From Paracoccus sp. MA (GTDB lineage Bacteria > Pseudomonadota > Alphaproteobacteria > Rhodobacterales > Rhodobacteraceae), in the NCBI RefSeq assembly GCF_020990385.1, contig NZ_CP087598.1:1346001-1410000 (forward strand): DNA of 64,000 nucleotides, in the 5' to 3' direction. The notes below the pieces were generated by a model that saw nothing but the letters and a program-made list of their open reading frames with translations, was not told where the DNA came from and searched no databases. Numbering within the stretch: position 1 is the first letter of the stretch; each line of letters starts with the position of its first letter. Below are positions 34,823-42,836 of this stretch, in pieces. Position numbers and translations under genes: made by a program.

Positions 34823-35281
34823 CAGCCCCCATAGCCTGGTCACGTCAGGATGCGCGGACGTTCGGAGATCACCCGCATCAAGCGGGTCCAGCATGGGGCG
34901 AGCTGTGCGGGGTGCCAATCGCATCCCTCCTGCAGTCCCCGCCCCTGCCTTGTCCCGCCCCTGCGATCTCCGTGAATGATGCGCTACGGTCCCCGAGGAT
35001 CCCTCGCATTCGTTGCGCACCGGCTGCGATCCGTCGGGATCGATCCTCCTGGCTCCTGCGCCGCATTCCGGAACCGGCCGTGACGGAAATGGCGTCGCGC
35101 GCCTGACGGCACGCTGAAGACCCTTAGCGGATGTGGCTGAGCGAATGGCTCTTTCGCTATCGATTCTCGCCAGGTGCGAGCGACATCCGAAGAGCTGGCC
35201 GGATGTGATGGAACAATACCCTTGAGGTTTCGTTTTCCCCGCTCAACATCGATCCGAGCTTGCAACTGATGGGAGGTTGCC
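34823..35281. other. gene-poor stretch between RTX and CBS genes
   Basis: 459 bases without a supportable gene; frames present (for example 34912-35106) are short and low-complexity. A small hairpin CCCGC-ATCAA-GCGGG near 34872-34886 could end RTX transcription. Nothing else recognised. Confidence 0.5.
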
Positions 35282-35719
35282 ATGAAAGTCAGCGACTGCA
35301 TGACGGCGGAAGTGAGAATCGCCAATCCTGAACAGACCATTCGCGAGATAGCGCAGATGATGGGGCAGATCGACGCCGGGGCGATGCCCGTGGGCGACGA
35401 TGACCGGCTGGTCGGCATGATCACGGATCGCGATATCGTAATCCGCGGCGTCGCGATGGGGAAAGGGCCTGACACAAAGGTGCGCGAGGTCATGAGCTCG
35501 GAGGTCAGATATTGCTTCGAGGATGAAGAAGTCGAGCAAGTCCTGGAGAATATGGGAGACTTGCAGGTGCGGCGCCTGCCTGTTCTCAATCGTGACAAGC
35601 GGCTGGTCGGGATCATCTCTCTGGGCGACCTCGCGAGGAACGGCGAGGTGGCGGAAGCCGGCGAGGCTTTGAGCGACATCTCGGAGCCGGGGGGCGAGCA
35701 TTCTCAAACCGCGCAATAG
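35282..35719 (+). CDS. CBS-domain pair protein
   Basis: 145 aa consisting of two tandem CBS domains: MKVSDCMTAEV to about residue 58 (ITDRDIVIRG), then KVREVMSSEVRYCF to about 122 (LVGIISLGDLAR). Stand-alone CBS pairs bind adenine nucleotides and act as energy or redox sensors; the partner is unknown. ATG at 35282 with GGGAGG 6 nt before it. The tail after residue 125 is acidic and disordered. Confidence 0.9.
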   Translation: MKVSDCMTAEVRIANPEQTIREIAQMMGQIDAGAMPVGDDDRLVGMITDRDIVIRGVAMGKGPDTKVREVMSSEVRYCFEDEEVEQVLENMGDLQVRRLPVLNRDKRLVGIISLGDLARNGEVAEAGEALSDISEPGGEHSQTAQ

Positions 35720-35953
35720 CGCACATTCAGGGCGGACCCTTGCGGCCTTGGCCTCTTGTCGGTCAGCGACCCTCCCGCAAGCTCCCGGCGAGTAGCCCCG
35801 CAATGCAGGCGCAGGCTGGCCCCGTGCTTGCCTCCAAGGCCAAAGTCGGCCTTGCACCGGCCGGTCGCAGCCGCGTGACAATCAGCCGGTCGCTCACAGG
35901 TGCAGGCCAGGGGAACAGCCAAGGAAACTTCGCGGCCAAGGGCCAGCCGCTGT
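35720..35953. other. intergenic region between convergent CBS and CaCA genes
   Basis: 234 bases between convergent stop codons. Short frames on both strands have no credible start or composition. No terminator with a T tract was found. Confidence 0.4.
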
Positions 35954-37021
35954 TCAGCCCCCGAAGCCGTAGAGGATCGCGACGCCGCCGAGAAAGACCG
36001 CAAGCATCGCGGCCGAATCGTAACCCATGCCGAGGACGGTCTTGTCTCTCCGTTCCAGCAGGCCGAGCAGCAGGATGCCTGTCATGACGATCGCCAGCAG
36101 GCTGGCGACGATCTCGAACCGCCCTACCTGATTCAACACCGGCTCGCCGACATAAAGGACATCGGTGAGAAAGACGAGAAGCAGGTTGAAGACATTGGAG
36201 CCCAGGATGTCGCCGACCGCCATTTCATGGCGCTTCATGCGCAGCGCGGCGGTGATGGTGCTCAGCTCCGGCAGCGAGGTCGAGATGCCAACCAGCAGGA
36301 ATCCCACGAAGCTGGCGCCGAGGCCGGTCTGCTCGGCCAGCGCGTCCCCGGTCAGGGAAAGAAACAGGCCGGCGAGAAGGATGACCCCCGCCAGGGCCGT
36401 CAGCTTGAGACAGAGAGGCCCGAGACGTTCCTGGCGATGCTTGTCGCGATCCGGCCCACCGTCGTCCCCGGATTCGTCGCCCGGTTTTTCGGTCTGGTCC
36501 TGGACGGTCCAGACCTTGCGATGTTCGTAGCGGGCGGACATCCACAACGCCCCCAGGCAGAGCAGGAAAAGCGCCGACGACCAAAGGCCGACCCCGAAGA
36601 CCAGGACGTCGCCGACGGCCATGGCCAGGGCCGTGAAGGCCAGAAGAACGATGCCCATCGTTCCCTGGAACAGCATCGCGGGCTTGGCGATGAAGGAGGT
36701 CAGCGCCTCGCGGCCGGTCAGCGGATCGACGGCGGCAAGCAGAAAGAGATTGATCGACTCGCTGCCGAGAAGGTTGTTGAGCGCCAGCAGCGGGCTTCCG
36801 GTGAAGGCGGCAGTCGAGACGGTGGATATCTCTGTCAGCGAGACGATGCCGCCAAGCAGAAGCATTCCCGCAAAGCCCTTTCCCATTCCGGTCCGGTCGG
36901 CCAGGCGATCGACCAGCCGGACCATGCGGGTTCCGGCGATCCAGACGATCGCGGCCGCCGCGGCAAACAGCGTGACATTGAACCAGACGGAGCGGCCGCC
37001 GAAATCGAGCAGTTCAGACAA
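35954..37021 (-). CDS. CaCA-family sodium/calcium (cation) antiporter
   Basis: 355 aa, about ten to eleven membrane segments in two halves. The two alpha-repeats are visible: GGIVSLTEISTVSTAA with LGSESINLF in the first half, and GISTSLPELSTITAA with LGSNVFNLL in the second. A hydrophilic acidic loop (residues about 180-205) lies between. It exchanges Ca2+ or another cation against Na+ or H+ across the inner membrane. In repeat one the usual GN is NN (ALNNLLGSE). Its start overlaps the stop of the upstream epimerase fusion by 8 nt, so it is the last gene of that operon. Confidence 0.9.
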   Translation of the reverse strand: MSELLDFGGRSVWFNVTLFAAAAAIVWIAGTRMVRLVDRLADRTGMGKGFAGMLLLGGIVSLTEISTVSTAAFTGSPLLALNNLLGSESINLFLLAAVDPLTGREALTSFIAKPAMLFQGTMGIVLLAFTALAMAVGDVLVFGVGLWSSALFLLCLGALWMSARYEHRKVWTVQDQTEKPGDESGDDGGPDRDKHRQERLGPLCLKLTALAGVILLAGLFLSLTGDALAEQTGLGASFVGFLLVGISTSLPELSTITAALRMKRHEMAVGDILGSNVFNLLLVFLTDVLYVGEPVLNQVGRFEIVASLLAIVMTGILLLGLLERRDKTVLGMGYDSAAMLAVFLGGVAILYGFGG

Positions 37022-39560
37022 TTGCCCGGTCCCAACCGCCGTAATGCTCGTCGCTGCGCGCGCCGCGCGGCAGGCTCAGCCCGATCAAGGCGATGCCCAT
37101 CGCGATCTCGGCAGCGGTCGCGGCGCCCGACCCGCCGCCCAGCAGGAACGGCGAGGCGCAGATCCAGGCGCCGAGCGCAACATTGAGGAAACGCACCGCG
37201 CGCACCACTTCGGCCATGGCCGTGACAGCCACCATGATGACGAGGCAGCCGACGACATGGTCGCTGAAATAGAGCGGGGGCTGCGTTCCGAAGATCAGGG
37301 GCGTCGCCATCAGCACGACGCCGAGCGCCGCGCTGGCGGTGAGCGTCCAGGGAAAGGTCACGCCGCCGAACACGAAATCCTTCAGGAACGCGCCTGCGGA
37401 ACGGTTCAGATCGGGCTCGGGCGTCTGGTTCTCGGACAGAGCCGGCCCCCCCTTCCAGAAGGTGCGCCAGAACGGCTCGCCCGCCCGCTTGGCACGCCAG
37501 AGATACTGGGCTGTCGCCAGCACCTCGTCGACCGAGTAGGGAATGAGGACGACCGTGACGGCCGCCTGGATGATGCAGAGCGTGCAAAGCGCGCCGATCA
37601 GCGGCGGCTGGATGATGATGAACGACACGCTGACCACGCCGAGCGGGATGATCAGCAGGCCGAACAGGAAGACCATCCACGGCATGGTGCGCCAGCGGCG
37701 CCGGTCGCCGATGGCCCCGGCCAGGATGTCGACGGCGTAGGCGAAGGCGCCGAGCCCGGCGTCGGCGATGGGAAATCCTTTCGACACCCAGGAGGTCACG
37801 ACGGCCTCGCTGCCGTTGCGGGCCGAGGCCTCTGCCGGGCCGAAGAACGGATCCCACAGCCCGTCTATATGTCCCATCTGGTAGGCGGCGAGATAGCGGG
37901 AGACGAAAAGCCCGACCAAGGCCAGCGCCACGATGGGAATGCGCTGCGTGAAGGATGAGGGCGAATAGCTCCAGCCCAGCGGCCGGTCGTCATCGGCCGC
38001 CAGCGCCCGGCGGCTGATGCCGGGCGTCGGCGGGATCATCACCGCGAAGGCCACCACCAGCATGCCGACCAGCGTGTCCAGACCATAGGCGGCCGCGCTG
38101 GTGGTCCAGAACACCAGCGGCGCGAACATCACCCATAGCCCGACGGCGGCGGTGGCCCATTGCATCCAGCGGCGGCGGCGCGCCATGCCCGCCAGCGCCA
38201 GAACCGCGATGAGCAGGCCGGACAGGATTTCGCTGATGCCGAGCCGCATGTTCCGGACCTGCGGTTCGGCGATCTCGTGGCCGAGCGCGGGCGGCAACGT
38301 CGCCGAGACCGGATCGAAGAGCCCGAGCGTCATCGGCGCGGCCATCAGCCACAAGCCCAGCGCCGCATTCGCCATCGGCGCCCAGAGCGTCCAGAACCGA
38401 TGCCGCTCGACGGCCTTCTCGACCTGATCAAGGCTGCGTTCTAGCGGCTGCCGAAGGCGTTCCTTGGCCTGATCCAGTTCCGGCTGCGACGCGGCGACCG
38501 CGGAGGGGTCGAGCTTGTTCTTTTCATACCAGTCCGTGGGGTCCTGCTTGAGCCTGCGGATCATCTCGGGCAGCGTTCCGGTCAGGCTGTGCCTGGGCGC
38601 CCATCCAAGCAGCGAGCGGGCGCGCGAGATGTCGATCTCGTAGTGATCGTCGGAGTTTTCGATCATCCACGGCTTGATGTCGGTTTCCTCGTCCAGAACT
38701 TCGGTCTGGACCCAGGCGCCGGCCTTGGTCATGCCCTTGGGCAGGCTGAGCGTGCGCCACTCCTCGTTATGGATCAGCCGGCCTATGCGCTTCTGCATCT
38801 CCTCGTAGGACGGCGTCTCCTCCTCGCCGATCAGCATGACCGTTTCTTCGGGAAGCGCGGCGCGACGATCCACGGTGCGCATGATCGCGCCGACCAGGTC
38901 GTCCTTGTGAAGATAGGGCTGGCCCGCAGTCAGATCGCCGGTGAAAAGATAGGCCGTCGGCAACCGCTCGAAGATGCGGGCGATCTGCTGGGCGACGAAG
39001 GCGGCCCGGCAGTCCTCGTCGTAGACGCCCGCGAGCCGCAGGATCACCGTCCTGACGTCGCCGCGCTCGCGGGCGATCAACTCTTCGGTATCGGCCTTCG
39101 ACTGGGGATAGGCCCAGGGCGGATCCAGCGGGGAATCCTCGTCGATGCGCACGCCCTTGCCGGGGCTCGGCGCATGCACCAGCAGGGTGCTGGAAAAGAC
39201 GAACTGCTCGGCGCCCACCGCCTTCAGCGCCTGGAGCAGCCGGCGCGTGCCCTGCACCGTCACGGCTTCGTATTTGGGATTGTCTTCGCCGGTCGTGTCG
39301 TAATAGGCGGCCAGATGGATGACCGAGGCGATGGGCCCGCCGGCTTTGCTGGCCGCCTGCCGCACCGCGCCCTCGACGCTTTCGTCCGAGGTGAGGTCGA
39401 TCTCGACCGTCTCCACGCCCTGGATCGGATGCTTCGGTTGCGCGACGTCAAGGCCGATGACGCGATAGCGGTCGCGCAGGCCCCTGGCGATGGCCTCTCC
39501 CAGAAACCCCGAGCTTCCGGTGATCAGGACCGTCGGGCGGTTCGATTCGTCATTTGGCAT
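37014..39560 (-). CDS. fusion: NAD-dependent epimerase + SPW-repeat membrane + VKOR-like domains
   Basis: 848 aa. Start at 39560, because GGGAGG lies 6 nt before it; an ATG at 39566 touches the ribosome site. Residues 9-330: extended SDR/epimerase with NAD motif TGSSGFLG (14-21) and YxxxK (Tyr151, Lys155). Residues about 389-510: SPW-like repeats (FWTLWAPMANAALGLWLMAA). Residues about 540-690: vitamin K epoxide reductase-like membrane bundle with one Cys-X2-Cys pair, Cys659 and Cys662 (GALCTLCIIQ); the loop cysteines of true VKORs are missing. Residues about 735-830: further SPW-like segments. It could modify a nucleotide sugar or lipid head at the membrane, coupled to quinone/thiol redox, but no activity is established for this architecture. 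It sits between a small gene after fadE and the CaCA antiporter. Confidence 0.8.
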   Translation of the reverse strand: MPNDESNRPTVLITGSSGFLGEAIARGLRDRYRVIGLDVAQPKHPIQGVETVEIDLTSDESVEGAVRQAASKAGGPIASVIHLAAYYDTTGEDNPKYEAVTVQGTRRLLQALKAVGAEQFVFSSTLLVHAPSPGKGVRIDEDSPLDPPWAYPQSKADTEELIARERGDVRTVILRLAGVYDEDCRAAFVAQQIARIFERLPTAYLFTGDLTAGQPYLHKDDLVGAIMRTVDRRAALPEETVMLIGEEETPSYEEMQKRIGRLIHNEEWRTLSLPKGMTKAGAWVQTEVLDEETDIKPWMIENSDDHYEIDISRARSLLGWAPRHSLTGTLPEMIRRLKQDPTDWYEKNKLDPSAVAASQPELDQAKERLRQPLERSLDQVEKAVERHRFWTLWAPMANAALGLWLMAAPMTLGLFDPVSATLPPALGHEIAEPQVRNMRLGISEILSGLLIAVLALAGMARRRRWMQWATAAVGLWVMFAPLVFWTTSAAAYGLDTLVGMLVVAFAVMIPPTPGISRRALAADDDRPLGWSYSPSSFTQRIPIVALALVGLFVSRYLAAYQMGHIDGLWDPFFGPAEASARNGSEAVVTSWVSKGFPIADAGLGAFAYAVDILAGAIGDRRRWRTMPWMVFLFGLLIIPLGVVSVSFIIIQPPLIGALCTLCIIQAAVTVVLIPYSVDEVLATAQYLWRAKRAGEPFWRTFWKGGPALSENQTPEPDLNRSAGAFLKDFVFGGVTFPWTLTASAALGVVLMATPLIFGTQPPLYFSDHVVGCLVIMVAVTAMAEVVRAVRFLNVALGAWICASPFLLGGGSGAATAAEIAMGIALIGLSLPRGARSDEHYGGWDRAIV

Positions 39561-39583
39561 TGTCATCCTCCCGAAAAGGACGC

Positions 39584-40000
39584 TCAGCGCAACGCATCCC
39601 CCGAGCTGGCTTGTTCCAGCGCCCATAGCAGGCGCCTGCAGATCATCTCCCGAAAGCCGTTCGCCCTGCCAAGCTGCATCCGGGCGAGTTCTTCCCTGCG
39701 ATCCGTGCGCCGTGCGCCTGCGGCCATCGCCGAGAGGGCGGCCGAGGCCGTCCCCCGCCGCGTGGCGGTCCTCTCCTTCAGGAACGAAAGCGCCGGGAGC
39801 AGTTTTCGTTCCCCGGCCGTGAAATCCGTCCCGAAGGGGAACGGCCCGCCGCCGCCGCGGTTGCGCGCCTCGCGCAGGGCGGCCGGGATCGCGTCCGGGC
39901 CGTTCGGCCGCGGCCGTTCCGGCAGCCGCCAAGCGCGTTCGATCTTTCCTGCATCGCGTGCCTGCCGCCTCGCCGCGCGTTCTGGCGGCTGCACAGCCAT
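39584..40000 (-). CDS. small basic protein of unknown function downstream of fadE
   Basis: 138 aa. Its ATG (40000-39998) overlaps the TAA of fadE by one base (TAATG), so translation is coupled. Strongly basic, Arg-rich, no signal peptide or membrane segment; the C-terminal third (EELARMQLGRANGFREMICR) is the most ordered. The epimerase fusion starts 23 nt after its stop. Not recognised; coding status rests mainly on spacing. Confidence 0.45.
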   Translation of the reverse strand: MAVQPPERAARRQARDAGKIERAWRLPERPRPNGPDAIPAALREARNRGGGGPFPFGTDFTAGERKLLPALSFLKERTATRRGTASAALSAMAAGARRTDRREELARMQLGRANGFREMICRRLLWALEQASSGDALR

Positions 40001-42264
40001 TATTCCGCGGCCTCGTGCAGCTTCTTGCCCCGACGATGCTGACTCGCCAGCGGCGAGATGTCCTCCATCGCAAAGGCATCGACGGCGATCACGCGCGCGG
40101 TCGCGGCCTCGGCGGCCCGGATATGGGCGAGCTCGTCGTCGCTGATCAGGCCGCGGCGGTGCGCCTGTTCGGGATCGCGGAGCTTTGCCTCGCGCATCTT
40201 CTTCTCGATCGGGGCGCTGGCGGCCACCAGGTGGAAGGCTTCCTCCAGATCCCGGACCGGATGACCGTCCCGGCCTTCGCCCAGATAGAGGTTCGGCGTC
40301 AGCCGCTCGCGTTGGGCCGTCGGCTCCAGCAGGATCGCGGCCACCTGATCGGTCAGCCTGTCGGGCGGATGGGCACGAGGAACGCCCAAGGGGAATGCGA
40401 GAAAGCGCACGAGCCACGCCGCCCAGCGTGCAGGCAGGTTGGCCAGCACGCCGTCGAAGGCGGCGGCGATGCGGTCGGTCCCCGTCAGCATGACGTAATC
40501 CACGATCGGCAGGTCCTCCTCCTGCCGGCCCTCGTCCTCGTATCGCTTCAGCACCGCGCCGAGCAGATAAAGCTCGGCCAGGATGTCGCCCATGCGCGCC
40601 GACAGCATCTCCTTGCGCTTGAGCGCCCCGCCCAGCGTCAGCAGCGCCATGTCGGAAAGCAGCGCGAAAGCGGCGGACAGCCGGGACAGCTGGCGCCAAT
40701 GATGCGGCAGCGCGGCGCCCTCGGGCGCAGGTGCGATGCGGCCGCCGGTCCAGCCCCGCCCCCAGGTGCGGAAGACGGTGCGGACGGCATGGCCGGCATG
40801 GGCCCAGAAGCTGCGGTCGAAGGCGTCGAGGCCGGCGGCCTTGTCGGTCTCCGACAGCGCCGTCATCTCGTCGAGCATGTAGGGATGCGACCGGATCGCG
40901 CCCTGGCCGAAGATCATCAGGTTGCGGGTCAGGATATTCGCCCCCTCGACCGTGATGCCGATCGGCACCGAGCGGTGCTGCCCGCCGAGATAGTTCCTCG
41001 GCCCGTCGATGATCGTCTTGCCGCCATGGATATCCATGGCCTTCTCGACCGATTGCCGCATGCGCTCGGTCGCGTGATATTTCATGATCGCCGAGATCAC
41101 GGAGGGCCGATGGCCTTCATCAAGCGCCGCGACCGTCAGACGGCGCGCGGCGTCGATCAGGTAGGCATTGGCGGCAAGGTCGGCAAGATGTTCGCGCACG
41201 CCCTCGAAATCGCCGATGGGAAGGTTGAACTGCCGCCGGATGCGGGCATAGGCGCCGGTGACGCGCGCGCATATCGCCGCCGATCCCGCCGATTGCGACG
41301 GCAGCGAGATGCCGCGGCCGGCGGCAAGCGCCGTCATCAGCATCTTCCACCCCTGGCCGATCTGCTTCCTGCCGCCAAGGATCCAGTCCAGCGGAATGAA
41401 AACGTCCTTGCCGTGAAGCGGCCCGTTCTGGAAATGCGTGAACTGGGGCATATGGCATTCGCCGTGGCTGACGCCCGGCGTCGCGGTCGGGATCAGCGCC
41501 ACGGTAATGCCGCGCTCCACCCCCTCGCCCAGCAGGTTGTCGGGGTCCCGAAGCTTGAAGGCGAGACCCATCACCGTCGCCACCGGGCCGAGCGTGATAT
41601 AGCGCTTGTGGAAGTTGAGCCTGATGCCCAGGGTCCGCTCGCCGTCGATATCCCCATGCTCGACGACGCCGGTATCCGTCATCGCCGCCGCGTCGGAGCC
41701 CGCATCCTCGGACGTAAGGCCGAAACAGGGGATTTCACGGCCGTCGGCCAGCCGCGGCAGCCAGTAATCCTTCTGTTCCTCGGTGCCGAAATGCAAAAGC
41801 AACTCGCCGGGGCCGAGCGAGTTGGGCACCATGACGGTGACGCCGGCCACCACGCTTGCGGTGGACACCGTCCGAACCACCTCGGAATGCATCGCGTTCG
41901 AAAAGCCGAGCCCGCCATATTTCTCGGGGATGATCATCCCGAAGAATTTCTGCTCGCGCATGAAGCGCCAGACCTCGGGCGGCAAGTCGCGATCCTGCCA
42001 GGCGATCTTCCAGTCGTCGACCATTGCGCAGAGTTCGCGCACGGGCCCGTCCATGAAGGCCTGTTCGCGCTCTGTCAGCCTCGCCGGAGGCATCGCCAGA
42101 AGCGCCTTCCAGTCCGGATTGCCCGAAAACAGCGCGCCGTCCCACCAGACGGTGCCGGCATCGATCGCTTCGCGTTCCGTCTCCGAAATGGGCGGCATGG
42201 CGGCGCTGGCCCATCGGAAGACAGGCTTGGTCAGGTAATCCTTTCGAAGCTTGCGTAAACCCAT
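40000..42264 (-). CDS. fadE: acyl-CoA dehydrogenase, FadE type
   Basis: 754 aa from the ATG at 42264 (MGLRKLRKDYLTKPVFRWAS). Long FadE-type enzyme (E. coli FadE has 814 aa) without the N-terminal membrane helices. It catalyses FAD-dependent formation of trans-2-enoyl-CoA in beta-oxidation. Acyl-CoA dehydrogenase blocks are clear: EKYGGLGFSN, CFGLTSEDAGSDAAA, FIPLDWILGG, AMDIHGGKTI, and GANILTRNLMIFGQGA. The C-terminal extension (residues about 560-754) is characteristic of FadE. First gene of a four-gene minus-strand unit; the following small gene overlaps its stop. The ribosome site is weak. Confidence 0.93.
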   Translation of the reverse strand: MGLRKLRKDYLTKPVFRWASAAMPPISETEREAIDAGTVWWDGALFSGNPDWKALLAMPPARLTEREQAFMDGPVRELCAMVDDWKIAWQDRDLPPEVWRFMREQKFFGMIIPEKYGGLGFSNAMHSEVVRTVSTASVVAGVTVMVPNSLGPGELLLHFGTEEQKDYWLPRLADGREIPCFGLTSEDAGSDAAAMTDTGVVEHGDIDGERTLGIRLNFHKRYITLGPVATVMGLAFKLRDPDNLLGEGVERGITVALIPTATPGVSHGECHMPQFTHFQNGPLHGKDVFIPLDWILGGRKQIGQGWKMLMTALAAGRGISLPSQSAGSAAICARVTGAYARIRRQFNLPIGDFEGVREHLADLAANAYLIDAARRLTVAALDEGHRPSVISAIMKYHATERMRQSVEKAMDIHGGKTIIDGPRNYLGGQHRSVPIGITVEGANILTRNLMIFGQGAIRSHPYMLDEMTALSETDKAAGLDAFDRSFWAHAGHAVRTVFRTWGRGWTGGRIAPAPEGAALPHHWRQLSRLSAAFALLSDMALLTLGGALKRKEMLSARMGDILAELYLLGAVLKRYEDEGRQEEDLPIVDYVMLTGTDRIAAAFDGVLANLPARWAAWLVRFLAFPLGVPRAHPPDRLTDQVAAILLEPTAQRERLTPNLYLGEGRDGHPVRDLEEAFHLVAASAPIEKKMREAKLRDPEQAHRRGLISDDELAHIRAAEAATARVIAVDAFAMEDISPLASQHRRGKKLHEAAE

Positions 42265-42527
42265 GATGCGCTCGGATGCCTTTCCGGGTAATGCGCCTTC
42301 GTTCGGATTGGTTCCTTGAGCGTCGTCACAGCTTGGTGTGCCGGCCCGGATGTCAGGCCACCTGCGGGCCCGTGATGATCGGGGTCGAAGGGTCTGCGCC
42401 TGGCGCGGGCCGCCTGCGTCCCCGGCTCGAATGCGGTTGCAACTGCCGCAAAGGCGAAATCTTGCCCCCTTTGTCCGGCCGCCTCTTGCGGCGACCTCGG
42501 GGGCTGGGCGCGGATCGCTCTTCCTGC

Positions 42528-42836
42528 CTAGCCGCAGGTCGTCAGGCCCAGAACCGGAAACAGCGTTAGCAGGATGGCCAGGAAACCGATCCAGCCGCCC
42601 GCGCGGGCGATCCTGTCGCCTGCGTCCCCGGCTTTCGGCATCCGCCACAGGATCAGCGCCCCGCCCATGAGCGATGCCAACCACAGCGAGATCAGGGCGA
42701 AGCGGTGCAGGTCGCCAACCGGGGCGGGACGGGCGGGCCAGTCCAGCGCACAGCCCAGCCCGTGAACGGCATAGATCGCCGAAAATGCCGCCGCCCAGAG
42801 CATCGGACCCAGCAAGGCGCGCAGGGGCCAGGTCAT
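42528..42836 (-). CDS. small membrane protein of the oxidase operon
   Basis: 102 aa, three membrane helices (PMLWAAAFSAIYAVHGLGCA, FALISLWLASLMGGALILW, IGFLAILLTLFPVLGL). Start overlaps the stop of the oxidase subunit I/III gene by 4 nt. Similar small proteins end oxidase operons of this type, possibly as a subunit IV or assembly factor. Not assigned to a named family. Confidence 0.7.
   Translation of the reverse strand: MTWPLRALLGPMLWAAAFSAIYAVHGLGCALDWPARPAPVGDLHRFALISLWLASLMGGALILWRMPKAGDAGDRIARAGGWIGFLAILLTLFPVLGLTTCG

Noticed and set aside
34984..35679. 231-aa minus-strand frame over the gene-poor stretch and CBS gene
   Set aside because: Ser/Arg-rich antisense of the CBS gene; no support outside it.
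33162..42264. Right border (attR) of the tRNA-Ala island
   Set aside because: A second copy of the tRNA 3' end was looked for by eye and not found, so no element end is annotated.
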